64,000 nt of DNA from Ustulina deusta (lineage: Eukaryota; Ascomycota; Sordariomycetes; Xylariales; Xylariaceae), in the NCBI GenBank assembly GCA_023159155.1, contig JAJNNX010000002.1:1860001-1924000 (forward strand). The letters run 5' to 3'. Made by a program: the position numbers and the translations under genes. The stretch's first letter is position 1. Each line of letters opens with the position of its first letter. Of the stretch, positions 13,168-25,849 are shown in pieces. Under the pieces are notes generated by a model that did no database searches, was not told where the DNA came from, and saw nothing but the letters and a program-made list of their open reading frames with translations.

Positions 13168-14054
13168 ATGGCTCAACACCAGCCTCAAGGTTCGTCAAGC
13201 TATTTATGCTACTCATTCATCAGCTTTTTGCATTTATAACCAGCTGCTTCCGACCGGTATTGCATACAAATGAGCTGACGCGCGTGTATATAGAGATCTT
13301 ATCTGTTCTTTTAACAACCTTGGAACCTTTGCACACCCTCAACACTCATCGGGCTAGACTCGGACTCGGACCGTCAAAAAACCTCATAAGTAGCGAGTTT
13401 GGTACGACGAAAATCCACCCAGAAAACAGTCCAGCGTATCAAGGGAATACTTCAATTCCTCGCAACATCTGCGCTCCAATCCCGGATGAGCTCAATTGCC
13501 GACTATGGATCACCGGCCTTCCAGCTACATGTACCATGCACCAAATTCTGGGACGCATCAGTGAGGGCCCTATATTTGCCTGCCATATCACTAAACCTAG
13601 CTTATGGGGGCCCAAGATATGGGCAACGGCCGCGGCCTCCTTGACGTTCTTCACAGCCGACGCCGCGAACCGTTTTCTCGAACGAAACGCCCTCGAACCG
13701 TTCACCGTCGAAGGCCGCCAAACGAAGGTAGTGCGGCACAGGATCCGCACCGAGTCCGTCGATGTCAACGGCCGGTCCCGTGTCCTCCGCATCGTCGGAG
13801 ACCCGAGGATCGTGCAGCCTGAATACCTCAACCGACTCTTCACCGAAGACTGGATGATCCAGTTCGACACTGACTATGTCCAGTTCACCCCCGACGAGAA
13901 CGGCAAAGCGAACGAGATCATCTGGGCCTTCGGGAGCTTCCGGGCCCAGGCGCACATGGTTTATATAAATGTCAACAAGCGCTTCACTGGCCGTGCTCAA
14001 GCCATTTATGTCGCGGACCCTTGTGGTCAGGGGAGCTGCGAGGATGGTAGCTAA
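13168..14054 (+). CDS. RRM-like ascomycete hypothetical protein
   Basis: The proposed model is ATG at 13168 (ACACCATGG context) for exon 13168-13189, an intron 13190-13293 with a CTGAC branch point 10-15 nt before TATATAG, and exon 13294-14054, giving 260 residues. The phases agree, but a continuous frame from 13074 is also open, so the N-terminus is uncertain. The body (from CRLWITGLPATCTMHQILG) has the beta-alpha-beta spacing of an RNA-recognition-motif fold, with WITGLPA as an RNP2-like strand and a later aromatic block (WAFGSFRAQAHM). I recall proteins of this architecture as common unnamed ascomycete RRM-like proteins; no specific target is known to me. The downstream part of the exon is much more GC-rich than its surroundings, which supports it being coding. 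Confidence 0.7.
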
Positions 14055-14521
14055 AGTTAGCTGAGGGAATTCTCAAGTGAGGAGGTGTGGTGGCAGTGTA
14101 GGATTTGATACGGGGAGGGGGAGTCGGCGTTCTTGGGAAGGCAAATTCTTTTTTTCGCACACTATGAGTAGGTAGTGAGAACACTGCGTGCAAGTTTTGT
14201 CTTTTAATGTTCCTGTCTACTCCTCCGTGCCTGCGATTGCAGCGGATCTTTCCCTTTTCTGCCAATCCCATCAAGTGTGGGCAAAAATTGCGCAAATCGG
14301 AGAATATGATACGACATGGTACCACACTGGTCAGGGTCTACCCGAAAGGCGTTGTGTGTCACGCGTTGTTGCAGTCTGTCAGACACCTTTGGGCCGTTGG
14401 CCGTACATACATGTGTGTGATGATTATCGATGTTTCGCAAAATGTTTCCCTGACCAGCGCTGTCTACATGTCCCTTTCCTTCTCGCTCAGTCGTAGCATC
14501 CAGAAATAACCACCAACCTCT
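14055..14521. other. Intergenic between convergent genes
   Basis: These 467 bp separate the stop of the RRM-like gene from the stop of the minus-strand hypothetical. Overlapping open frames on both strands have no recognisable motif. It probably holds the two 3' untranslated regions. Confidence 0.5.
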
Positions 14522-15630
14522 CTATCCCCTCCAGGCACCCCTCGCCACTACCCCCCGAGAGCGATGCTGCTGATCCGTGGCTTCCACACGGCGTAGATAG
14601 GTGTTGGCTCTATTTCCATCGTCGGTCTGATGCGAAGTCGATAACTGATCGTCGTTGCTGCCGTTATTTGAGCTCTGAGGTTGAGACGGCAGATGAGAGC
14701 TGCTGTTGCCGTCACCGTCCTTAGGGAAAAACCTGGACTGACGACTCCAGAAAATCTCAAAAGGCAGGTCTCGGGCCCTGGCCAAAAACGGATCTCCGGA
14801 ATAGCTAGGGTATCTATGGGTTGGTTAGAGGTTCAGAGATTATGACGGGTTGCATCTGCTGTCGTACCTGTGTGAATGGCGAAAAGCACCTGGATAGTTG
14901 GCCACTACTTTCCCCACGTCTTGGCCGTATTCTTCTCGTATTCCTTGCATGGATTTAGTGCGGAAATCGCCTGGGGCCGATCTATCCAGCTTCTCATAGA
15001 ATGCCTTGGTGGTAATAGGATCGTAGTTGTAAACTGCGCTGCTCATGAGGTTCAGAGAGGGCCCGAGAGCGATCCCGAGTTCGAGCCCGATACGCCGTCG
15101 ATACTCGTTCAGATATGCCAGCGACTTAAGATCGACGATGGGCGCTTTAATTGTCACTAGGGCCATTGTTAGGGGGGGGGATTTCGTATTGCAAGACTCA
15201 GTTAGGCCAAAGTAGGAGTTGTGAAAGCGGTAGCGGCTGGATATCAGGTAGTAGTTAACTTACTAAGTGGTATTTGCTGGTGGCTGCTCTTCAACTGCTG
15301 ATCGCCCAAGCCTTCCGCAATGAGCTTCTTTCTTTCCTCAATTATCCTCTCCTCATTCCGAACTGGAGCATATCTGATCCGACCTAGACTTCTTGTGTTA
15401 GTAATAGCTATTACGGCTCTGGGCAGGGACAATATTTACAGACCTCGGGAAAGAGGGACTTGCTTTATTAGTTGCAATCTCCGGGGCTTGGTGGGCTCGA
15501 CTGGATGGACCAGTGTCCAACCTTGATGCCCTGTACTCTCCATCTCAGAGGATGAGAGAGAGTCACTTCGCTGATCTTGAACAAAAATCGGCTTGCCATT
15601 AGGCATATCTACCCGCTCCCAGCTCTTCAT
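14522..15630 (-). CDS. Hypothetical protein, four exons, no recognised domain
   Basis: The exons are 15630-15444, 15383-15264, 15156-14868 and 14813-14522, giving 295 residues. The three introns have plausible donors (GTCTGT, GTAAGT, GTACGA), the first two have CTAAC-type branch points, and all end in TAG. Every phase closes, which strongly suggests a real gene although I do not recognise it. The N-terminus reads MKSWERVDMPNGKPIFVQD, faintly like a WW-domain first strand but without the second Trp/Pro arrangement. A central charged helix contains RNEERIIEERKKLIAEG. The C-terminal third is Ser/Asn/Gln-rich and likely disordered. An in-frame ATG further upstream (15735) could lengthen the protein. 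It converges on the RRM-like gene. No function is assigned. Confidence 0.7.
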
Positions 15631-18600
15631 CTTGACAGCTGCGTCAAACGAGCCCAAAACTGGGTAGACAAATGTAATGTTGATTATGGAGAAAGGGAGA
15701 GAGGATGGAGAGAAACACGGAGAAATACAGTTCATATTTTACACATGAAAGCCGCCCACAAGCTCATACTTGTAGACAACATAAAGTTGAGGAGTGTATT
15801 ATGGCGCGTATAGAGTTTGACTTTCAGCTAAAATGGGCCGCAATTGAGAGTATCTTAGAAGTATTGTTTATCAATGGCTAGAAGGATCAATGGGGAACAC
15901 CGAGCAATAACAATAGAAAAGCACCGTATTGACTCCTTATAGCCTTCTATTAACTCTCCTTCGGACACTCAGATCTGCTGTTCAAATTACACTTTCCTAG
16001 ACTTAATGTTCTTATTGCCCAGTTTCATATACCATTGATCCCCCCTAAGAAAAATGAACTTCAGCGACGCACTGGCCAACAGCCTTAACTATATGGAATC
16101 AATAGTCTCCATTTGTGGTACGAGCTTGAGCTCAAACAACGAGCGAATCAATGTACAGCCCATATGTAGACTACCTAAGGGGACCCCGTTCTTTGATAGG
16201 CTGAAAGTTAAGCTTCGGATTAGTCACACAAACCAAAATTTAGGAATTATGTTTTGGACTATAATGTTCAGATTACAGCCCTTCCAGTTAAAAGTAATGG
16301 TTACCACGGCAACACCATTTTTAGGTATAACATTGATGTAAACCTTCTGTTTTATCCTAACATTGTTCTAGCATTCTGTTCTGAAAACAGCCAGCCAAGA
16401 TGCGCGCCTGCTAACAGCCTGTCCGAAAATGGCCTCTTCCCTATAGGCAATTCAAAGAAAAGCAGTGTTATCATATTTAAATACATGGGTAATGATGTAA
16501 TGGCCAAGTCTGAGGGACCAACGAAATCCCCGAGAACTAGTAAGTTTAAACTAACATTCATAGGCACGCGTACCCGCGATGTTTCTACCTTTTGTTGTCG
16601 ACCGCGGTATCATGTGACTATTCAAACAAGAGTATTTTTAATACTATATGAGTCTAGTCTAGTGTGTATTAATTGTAGGCTCTTTGTGCAACAGGGTACA
16701 TTCACGATATACCTGTTTGGCCCATCTTGGCACGCTGGAGCTGGAGCGTTATATTACAACTCCCGCCACCGCTCCTTGGTATTGAATACACTGCACGGAG
16801 GTCTGTATAAATCTTTGCAGCGTAGTCTTGTCGGCGAGCTCGTGATTGGTAAATCATCGGGGCCTAGATCCAAATGAACCTATTGAAAGTGTGCATTGAT
16901 GAAACTCCATTCGCATAGGCTTTAACGAGAAGATATATCGCCCGCGATACTGACGCAGTTCGTCTCATCTAATCAGGGGATGACGTAGCATACGGCGGAA
17001 AGGAAGTAGGGGCACGAACACCAATCATTGATCATGACTGAGCAGTGCATGGAAATTACCATCTCTTTCATCGATTAGTGTCGGGATGGGTATGTTGGGG
17101 TATATTGGAAGTATGCATTGTTGCGCGAGCCTAGACCACATACTGGTGAGATGTCTGCTGCAATGTATGAAATACTCCCTGTCACATGACAGCTAATGAG
17201 TATTTTTAGACTGGAAAGGAGTAATTATCACCTCCTCAATCACATGCACGGTAACATGTTACAGGATGTTTAGACTCCTGTGCGGTATGTACGCCATCAC
17301 ATTGTGATAGGAACTCGTGACAGATGAGTTTTAGAGTATGCCTCATGTATGTAATAATCCATTTTAGAAGACTTCCCCTCAGGGAATTTTCGCCGTGTGC
17401 CCAATTCGATCTGGAGGCGTATGCAGGGGAGGCGGTGCTAATATTGTAACCCCTGAAACGCTGACCGAGACGACTACACTGCATGACTACCTGCAACGTC
17501 GAGAACACTCTGCTGAGATCACGAGCGCTAGGGAAAAGTAGGCAATGTTCTTTGTTGGGAGGATTGTTTCCCTGAGGATTTGTGTTACGGGGGTTGCCAT
17601 CAAGAAAATAACAGCGCGCACTGAATTCTCAAACCGGAGCAATTAGGACCGACCTGACAGTCATAATGAGTATAACGAAGAAACACTTATTCACGGCATG
17701 ACTGGCGTGACCAATTTACTGTATTTTACGAGTTGAAGCCAGCGATCTGCTCTAGGCGACAGCAGGGCCGGGTGCAAGTTCAGGGAGACTAAAATCTATC
17801 TTCATTGCAACGTGCTTCATTGTGCTAGACAGACTAACACGCTGATGGTGGAGAGTGCGCTGCCATTCGAATACATAATATGAATGGGTGAGCCAGGGTA
17901 CTCATTTTCGCCATGCAAAATCGCCTGAAGCAATGGAATGTACGGGACATATGCATGTCAGATTCGGCAGATCCTTGTGGCTTCGGCATGCGGCAGCGCC
18001 TGGATGCAGTTGGCCCTTGCGTGCGAAGGTGACTTGGGCGGCTGAGAGAAATGGATGGCTGGGGATAGACTGGGGGAGACAGAGGTCAATATTTGGTTCA
18101 AATAGTGTTGAGACTGTCTCATAACGGCACATCTTATAGCGGTGCATCATTCCTTTTTAAACCCATTTGGCCGAGTCACGACTGGATCATGAGGCGATCA
18201 ATTGAGAAGCCCTGCGAGTGCCGCCGAGTTTGGTGGTATGTGGTCGATATCGACGCTGATGGTATCTGGGAGGTGCAAATCGCATAGCGAAAAGCTACAG
18301 TGCCAGCGCCGAGAGCGTTACACTACCTATAAGATAGTCTCTTAATGCGTCGAACCACCACCAAGCCGCGAAGCGAAATAGGTATGATGAATAGCGGGTG
18401 GCTTAGTGATGTGCTTCCACACGTGGACGGTCGATGGAGATCATATGCCGTATCGACTCACCCCGTTAGCGCCCCCTTGAGGCAGTGACCGTTTTCTCCT
18501 TCCCCACGCGGTCAACGAGAACCGTGGAGTGCTACGCTAGATAGTATGTGGCTGGAACGGTTTCGTTTAGTTTACCGAGACGGTGGGCTGGAATGGTGCG

Positions 18601-20733
18601 ACTTTTCAAAAATGCCGTCCCACCAAAATCCAATGGAGAGACTCCGGCTTTCCTGAAGACCACAGATGGCCGATAGAAGAGTGGTGAATGATGCTCGGAG
18701 ATAGCAAACTTGAAGTCCTGGCGATCAACCAACGTGAGGCCCGCAATGTCGTCAAGCATGCAGGTACCGGTACTCCTGATGATGGAGATGGGCCGGTACT
18801 AGTCTAAAGCACCATGAGTTAGTCGCATGATGGGCCTATCGTTGCAAGTTTGGGTCGCTAGGGAACTTGTTGCGGGAATAAACTTCCAGTCCGCCAGAGG
18901 AAGAGAAGGGCGGACTGATCCGGTCGGCTTCTGTTGGGGTTGCATCGCATTGGGGGGAAAGGGAGCTGGAGAGAAAACACGCAATTCAATCCTACCTGGG
19001 TATCGTGTGGGTGGTATTCATTGACACTGCCTACCTGGTAGATTTCTTTCTCAGCACTTACCCATTACAGATTCAATGTTGGTTGCTGTACCGGGAGATC
19101 TAGTCTGACCGGTTCAGGAACAAAACTTGGCTCCTAGGTACCTGGGGAGGTTAGGTACTTACTTAGTATACCGGCGTCCGCTCTTGGCGTTGACTGCCTT
19201 CAAAGTGGGCAGTGCTTCGGCTTGCTCGCCTCAGGGATCGAGCGTGCACTGCACTACTGGTATATTACCTATCTCGGTACTTGGATACTAGGTAGCTGGT
19301 CGCCACTGTTACCCTATCAGCTCGACTCATTACAATGCTGATCTTATCTCTCTACCAAACAAAGGAACTACCCAGGTCGCGTTAGGCACTTATGGTTAGC
19401 ACCTCCTACATATATGTTATCGAGGTATTTTATCGGTGACTTTGACTGCCCACGTCTCTCCACAACACAGTATCAGTACCTATTTCATATATTTGGCATC
19501 CCTTTGGTGAGAGATAGACATTCCGATTTCGGTGTTATTCAAAGGTACCTATATATTTGTTGTCGGTTGCATTCCCGAACGTCACGTTAAGTCCACAGCA
19601 AGAAACCATTGGAGCAAAGGTTAGGTACCTAGTACAGTATCCATAACTGTACATAGGTAGTCGAGGTAGCTAGGTGCCCATACTAAGGAAGTATACCTAC
19701 CTACCTACTAGTAGCGCACTACAATCTACCTACATCCTGAGATAATGCAGGTCCATATCGGGCAGCCACCCCACACAGACCACCACCCATCAACGATCAA
19801 CCCGTTCGCCTCATACCATTTGTATTTCTACACTAGTATTTCCACGACCTACTATTTGCCTTGTCCAGATATGCTATTCCCATGCCCCCACGGCATTAGT
19901 TTGGACTCATCTGTCTTCCACCCAGTTCTCGTGCAAGACAAAGCCTCGCTACGCTAAACTAGTCTGCACTAGATCGTGCAGTTGACTTTCTGATATGTCA
20001 TACGTATTCATAATCAACCCATATCGGTCGCGCCGCCTATTCAGATCCTCATGTCTGTTTAGTGTAATGTCTCCTTCTGGTCCAATGCTCGTGCCCTTGT
20101 ACCCCTCTCGGGGGTTTCCGTGGAAGTCTATTGGCCCGCTGGACCAGGTATCGGGTGTCGTAGTCAAGGGGGGACTGCAGACGACGCGACCGGTGTGTAT
20201 CAACCAAGTGCTGAATGCGCAATGTGACGGTGATGGTTGCGGACGACGCTGACGGCGTTACCACTGATCAATGTGCATGAGGGCTCCTTCTAGAACGAGT
20301 CCTGTAATGTAAATGTTTGCCCGATGCTACGCTGACTAGACCTCCAGCATCTCCAGCATATCGACATGGTCAAGCCAACACTACAGGCGGCATTAGTACA
20401 CCACAGTGTACGCCCTGCGATTCTCTGCGGATAGCGACTGTGACGAGGTTGCTTTTCTCGGCGCCTCGGATGCATCCCCATTCCCCTGCTCTTGGTGGTG
20501 AGACACTACATAGTGTAGTGCCGGTAAGCTCTTGGCATTCTTGTCTCTTTCATATTATCTCCTGCACCCCTCTCTCCTAATCAGATCTTACGCTCTCGAC
20601 TTTACCCATTCTGCACATACCGGCATCCCTACGCCTATTCGGACCAGTCCTTCGAAATCGAAGCCGCCTCAGCCATCAGGTTTCGTACCCACTTGCTGGA
20701 TCTCGCTGGAGCCTCTCACGACCTGTCGCCAAA
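15631..20733. other. Gene-poor 5.1 kb interval upstream of the ammonium permease
   Basis: I could not support a gene. The longest open frame (about 16254-16877, plus, 207 codons) has no motif, no good start context and unremarkable composition. A minus-strand frame at 18532-18759 looks slightly protein-like (LDDIAGLTLVDRQDF...) but stands alone. From about 19,100 to 19,745 there are many TACCTA/AGGTACC motifs. The last 700 bases are likely the permease promoter and leader. Confidence 0.5.
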
Positions 20734-22568
20734 ATGGTCGTGTTGGACGGCGTTGACCTGGATGCTTTGAACTACGTTCACAAATTCCCTTACAATGGCA
20801 CTATTGCGACGGGAGGCGACTCGCTGGGAGAGGATCTCAACATCTTCTACGAGGTAATTGACTCTCGAAATATTTCGGGCAGCGAATGAAGTCGGCTAGT
20901 GGGCTGACTCGCATCAATTAGAGCGGCGATATAGGATGGATGATCACGGCGACAGCTTTGGTGCTGCTTATGATTCCCGGTGTCGGGTAGGTCCCTCGCG
21001 CGCATCGAAACCCTACAGTGAAGCCTGGCTGACAACATCCAAGTTTCTTCTACTCTGGCCTTGCTCGCCGCAAGTCTGCTTTGTCTCTAATATGGCTTTC
21101 TGTCATGGCCACGGCAGTTACCACATTCCAGTGGTTCTTCTGGGGTTATTCATTAACCTTTTCACATACTGCTAGCTCGTTTATCGGAGACTTGTCCAAC
21201 TTCGGCTTCAAGGACGTACTCGCGCAACCTTCCGTGGGCTCTTCGAGAGTCCCCGATCTTCTGTTTGCTGTCTATCAGGGCATGTTCTCGGCCATTACGG
21301 TGGCTCTTGCCACGGGCGCTGTTGCTGAACGAGGGCGCATGCTTCCTTGTGTTGTCTTCATGTTGATATGGTCGACCATTATATATGACCCCATCGCCTG
21401 TTGGACCTGGAATCCAACTGGATGGTCGAACAAGCTAGGCGGTCTGGACTTTGCTGGAGGTACACCGGTGCATATCGCCTCCGGGACGGCAGCGCTTGCA
21501 TGTCAGTGATGCTCTCATCTACCTAGTTCTACTATTCCCACTTGTCGTGCTGGTTCAAAGAATGATGGCGTTCTCCTGCAAATTAATGAGTTAGTAGGAA
21601 GCGCTTTTAAGAAAACATGCTGATATCATGTCATCTAGACTCGATGATGCTTGGAAAACGTCGTGGCCACGGAACCCACGAACTGAATTACCGCCCCCAC
21701 AACGTCACACACATTGTTATTGGAACCGTGTTTCTATGGGTCGGTTGGTTTGGCTTCAATGCCGGAAGTGCTCTTTCGGCCAACATGAGGGCGGTCATGG
21801 CCGCAGTGGTGACCAATCTGGCAGCATGTGTTGGTGGCATTACTTGGTGTCTCCTCGATTATCGTCTAGAGCGGAAGTGGTCTACTGTCGGTTTCTGCTC
21901 AGGCGTTGTTGCTGGCCTCGTGGCCATCACACCAGGTTCAGGTAAGATCCTTCGGACTCGAGTGGACGAATAGCGATTGATACTTAACAGGTTACGTCCC
22001 ATCATGGGCTGCAGTCCCCTTCGGAGTTCTCGGAGCTTGCTTTGCCAACTACGCCACAAAACTCAAATTCATACTTCGAATCGATGACTCCTTAGATATT
22101 TTCGCCGTTCATGCTGTTGGCGGTTTCGTGGGGAACATCCTTACCGCCTTTTTTGCTGCCGACTACATCGCGCACCTAGATGGTGTAGCAGTAATCAAGG
22201 GCGGCTGGTTAAACCATAATTGGATACAACTGGCGTATCAGTTGGCCGACTCAGTGGCTGGTGGCGCTTACTCTTTTGGTGGCACATGCATTATTCTTTT
22301 TGTTATCAACTTAATCCCGGGCCTCAAGATTCGTGCTAATGAGGAGGCTGAGATCCTGGGTATCGACGATGCAGAGATTGGTGAATTCGCGTACGACTAC
22401 GTCGAGTTAACAAGAGAAGTACTGAACGAAGTAGAGAACGACGATGTTAATAGTCGGTTCTCGGTGGAAGGCAACCCAACCTTTGATCCCCGCGAAAAGA
22501 ATAGCATCCCATTGATAGATGCTAGGGTATTTTCGGGCCAGTCGTCTCAGCCCCCCCACGCCCAGTAA
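20734..22568 (+). CDS. Ammonium permease (Mep/Amt family)
   Basis: Five exons, 20734-20853, 20922-20986, 21044-21501, 21639-21941 and 21991-22568, give 507 residues, typical for fungal MEP proteins (480-520). All phases close. Amt features are in order: the N-terminal extracellular segment, GWMITATALVLLMIPGVGFFY with the conserved FFYSGLARRKSAL, the ammonium signature region DFAGGTPVHIASG carrying the first pore His (H205), GWFGFNAGSA, and IFAVHAVGGFVGN with the second pore His (H356). Together these form the twin-His conduction site. About eleven membrane segments are expected, with a C-terminal cytosolic tail from NLIPGLKIRANEEAE. The tail ends in a Ser/Gln/Pro stretch. Members import ammonium at the plasma membrane and are usually under nitrogen catabolite control; that regulation is inferred, not seen. 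MEP subtype (A, B or C) cannot be fixed here. Confidence 0.95.
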
Positions 22569-23332
22569 TGTCAAAGCCTGGCTTGATTGCATGAGTAGGT
22601 ATAAGTGTACAATACTGGGGCTTAAAAATGGTGTTGGTGGCTGAATTGTATGGTGTTTGTGGGACTGATTACGGTATGTTTTACTTCTTGCATACAAATG
22701 ATGAGTAGTTGATATAGAAGCCTCCAGTACCACAGGTTTTCGACCCCAAAACCGGGCGCCCCAATATTATTTGTGACCTATTATCGAGTGGAGTTAGTTA
22801 TAGAACCCCGATCCCATAAAATCCAGACAAAGTCGTCGCTATAGTAGTTGTTGGGATAACTCTTAGCCTATTAGTAAATACTGGCATGTAGAGTGAGGCA
22901 ATATATTAGTGAGGACGGAAGAATCGGGGAACTGGGATTGAGCAAAGGTTAGATTCTCTTGATATTTGGGTTAGCCCCTTTCAAGAGTTGTCCCTGATAG
23001 TTGGTTGTATTAGCTCTAAAGAGTCCGTTTCAACAAAACTTATTGCCCAATATGAATAGGCTTCACTAGTCAGTCTTCCTTCCGTGAAGAACAAGCGCAC
23101 TTCTACGAAGAAGGAATATATAGGGGTGGCCAACCGCTGCATTGAGACTGCTGGAAATTCCGACCACTCGCTCATCATTTCATTTCATCAGAACAGCAAT
23201 CTGAACGTCGAGAGATGTACCATGCTATCGATCTATAATTGATAGCAAGTCTCAAACAAGTCCTGTAACATAAGCCTGGGTTCGTCACTTATATCCAGTC
23301 CTAGTAGGTTGGTCGTGCTCTATATACATCAC
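22569..23332. other. Intergenic after the ammonium permease
   Basis: No gene is supported. A short minus-strand frame (22981-23178) carries no motif. The composition shifts toward AT from here on, marking the start of the accessory stretch. Confidence 0.5.
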
Positions 23333-23641
23333 CCGACAGCCTCCATATTTTCCTCCATATTCCATGCATCAGCGTGGGAAAGACCTAATATTCTCGCATG
23401 GCAATACCTCCGAAGATTTACTAGTTGCTGAGTAGGCTGCCCGATATTATCAGAGAATTGAAAAGGCGTCAGAGAAGCCACCGGAGACTCGCATTCTAGA
23501 GTCTGGCACGCGCGGTCGAGTTCGGAGGCCATATGCTCTAGAAGCTCTACTTTACGCCAACTTTCTAGTTCATAAAAACGCGAAACTTTCCACAGATCAT
23601 CGGGATAGCGTAAGAAGTAATTCCCTCCAAAACCGAGAACC
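23333..23641 (-). pseudogene. Isolated coding exon, unrecognised gene (likely remnant)
   Basis: Reading leftward from a TACTAG acceptor at about 23641, an open frame runs roughly 100 codons (LGFGGNYFLRYPDDLWKVSR ... ELESWRKVELLEHMASEL ...) to a stop near 23,333. Amino-acid use and a helical ELESWRKVELLEHMASELDR segment look like real protein. The open frame therefore starts well before its first ATG. Upstream sequence on the same strand is AT-rich with no continuing exon that I can find, so this is probably the last exon of a decayed gene. I do not recognise the family. Confidence 0.4.
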
Positions 23642-25485
23642 TAGTAGTAAGCAATAAGACCGTAGATCTTTAGCATCAAGCGATCTGGACCCAAGAGCTA
23701 CAAAATATCTTTAGCTGTTGCTTTGGCCTATGTCTAGCCATCCTTACTAAAATCTCAGCTGCAAAACTTCTAACATTAAAAATAACAAATCTCAATCTTT
23801 AGGTTTAAGCATAGATAAAATAAAATAAAAACTATCTATCTCAGCAAAGTATCCAACCTTGTCCCAAATTTCCCTTGAATCCTTGTAAGCAATAACTAGT
23901 ATATAATACAGAATGTTTACGTATAAAAAACACCCATAAAAGATTTCTACGTCAAACGGTTACTAGTATAGCATTTCTATATGTTTAAAAAAATCTCAAC
24001 AAAGTATCGTGCTCTTTTAACGCCTGTTTATTCTCGGCAGATTTCAAGCTGTAATACGCTATACTCTCGTTAGCCTCAAGGCTTTTATCGCCGCAAATAA
24101 TTCTTCGTCTTAGTAATAAGATAGAATAGAAGCAACAGAAGCCCAACTGTCAAGTATAAAACAGCGGCAATAAATCCCGCAGCAATATATCCGACTACTC
24201 GGAAAGCTATTTGGAGAGCTAAATACTTTCTCCTAACGCCTAAGGTAACATAAACGCGGAAAAAGGATAAACTATCGCTCATTTTGTCTCACTCGAACCA
24301 ATAACAAGCAAATAAAAATAAAGTATTAAAAACTAAATTAAAGGGATATCAGATAAGAGCATAAAAAAAGGAAAGTGCCAGCTATATAACGCTCCATTTT
24401 ATACTGAACATCAGGTTCTAGCATACCAATTCTCCCTTGTGCGTAGGGTTAGTTGTCTCAATTGCTCTAGCCTATGTGCTAGTGATTAGATCGTAAAGTA
24501 TATACGTATGCCGACTCAACTAGATAACGCTATATCGAGTTTTTTTTTGGAACGGTTTCTACCTTGTTCCATGGAACGACACTTAGCCCAGCCTCCTTCC
24601 CCGGGACCAAGAAACCACATTGTAGCGGATCGATCTACCACAAGCTTCAGCTCTACCACTCAGCTGCAATTTGTTAGGAAACTTGCCCGTCTCACCATAT
24701 CTATTCCTTCGGGCCGTTTGTTGTTAGTTTTACTACAATATACTAGTGTATATCTCTAGACAGGCTTTAACACAGTTGCGAATCAAGATAATCTGTTCTA
24801 ATATTATATGCATTAATGTTTCTTCTGCTATATTATCTCCTACTGCCAGTATTACAGCATCGTCGATCTAGCGTACGGTGAAGTATCGGTACTACAGCCT
24901 AACCAAGGATGATTGAAACCATAGGCATCAGATTCTTATTGCCATAGAATGATTGATTTATCTTGACACTTCGGCAAGAACATTCCGGGCGGATTCGATT
25001 TATTCTTATGCGGTTTTAGCCACACTTTGGCTATGGATTAGATTGGATATATTCCCGTCCTACACGGTTTCAGCCATGCTGTGGCTTGTGGCTATGCTCG
25101 GTTGGTGGGGTTGGTCAAACAGCCGACGCGCGGTCCAAATCTTGATCCGGTATGCCCCACTTTGCCATATTTGGAAGAATCAAAACACACGACGACGCAG
25201 GCCGGAATCAAAATACAGAGCCATAAATTACTATGCAAACTATCATCTAGTTTTGCTCGAGGTCTTGCTCTGCAATTCTGTCTTCAAAATAATCCCGATC
25301 TTCCCAGATACGACCTTAAAAGCACTCGTTATCTACAATCACAGTACGTGTCTGCTAACCAAGCACACCTGTGTTTTTTTCTTTTTCTCCTACGATGTTC
25401 GACCTGAAGATGCAAGCATTAAACAAAGAGCCCATGAAGCAACCAAGACACCAGTCCTACTTAAGTATTAAGCAATGTCATGTTA
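23642..25485. other. AT-rich accessory interval
   Basis: No intact gene is supported. 23,650-24,500 is strongly AT-rich. A 65-codon minus frame at 24085-24282 has a hydrophobic stretch but no other support. Around 25,005-25,100 there are two diverged copies of a segment of about 50 bp (CGGTTTTAGCCACACTTTGG versus CGGTTTCAGCCATGCTGTGG), suggesting an old local duplication. Confidence 0.4.
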
Positions 25486-25831
25486 TTAGGAACTAGTAGC
25501 GGGCGACCCGATCGCGCTGCGGAAAACCTCCTGTTCCTCCTCTAGTCCCCTGATCCGATCCTGCAAAAATAGTCGCTGGGTAGTAAACAACAGCTCCGAC
25601 ACGATAGACTCGATTTTCGACTCGGTAAGGTTGATAATGTTTAGAGGAGAAAAGATCTCCTTGAGCTTCTTCATGATGTGGCGCTCAACGACTTGGGTCG
25701 TTACATTAGCAACAAACGTCTTCTCTTAGACCTATTAAAATGCGTGAGTGAGTGCATCAAACGTGGGATGTAAAGATGCTTGTGTTAAGTCTCACCTCGT
25801 AAATCGACAGCAGGCAATCCAGTACTTCTTC
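25486..25831 (-). pseudogene. Dynamin-family GTPase effector domain (GED) fragment
   Basis: Two exon-like pieces, 25831-25796 and 25722-25486, are joined by a 73-nt GTGAGA...AG intron. They encode about 90 residues resembling the C-terminal GED of fungal dynamin/Mx-like GTPases: EEVLDCLLSIYE, then FVANVTTQVVERHIMKKL, EIFSPL, ESIVSEL and a terminal helix DRIRGLEEEQEVFRS before the stop. In dynamins this region packs against the stalk and drives assembly. Immediately upstream in the same frame is TGA, and no middle or GTPase domain follows in 25.8-26.4 kb. I therefore read it as the surviving tail of a degraded or truncated gene. The call rests on recalled family sequence. Confidence 0.6.
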
Positions 25832-25849
25832 GCAGCTGCCCACGGTGAC

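Noticed and set aside
13602..14000. Antisense open frames over the RRM-like gene
   Set aside because: They are shadows caused by the GC-rich coding exon; only the plus frame has the RRM-like motifs and a consistent start.
16254..16877. 207-codon open frame on the plus strand
   Set aside because: No motif, poor start context, no exon partners and composition like the surrounding intergenic DNA. Length alone does not support a gene.
18532..18759. 75-codon minus-strand frame with protein-like composition
   Set aside because: No neighbours, no splice partners and no recognised family, so it is not reported as a gene.
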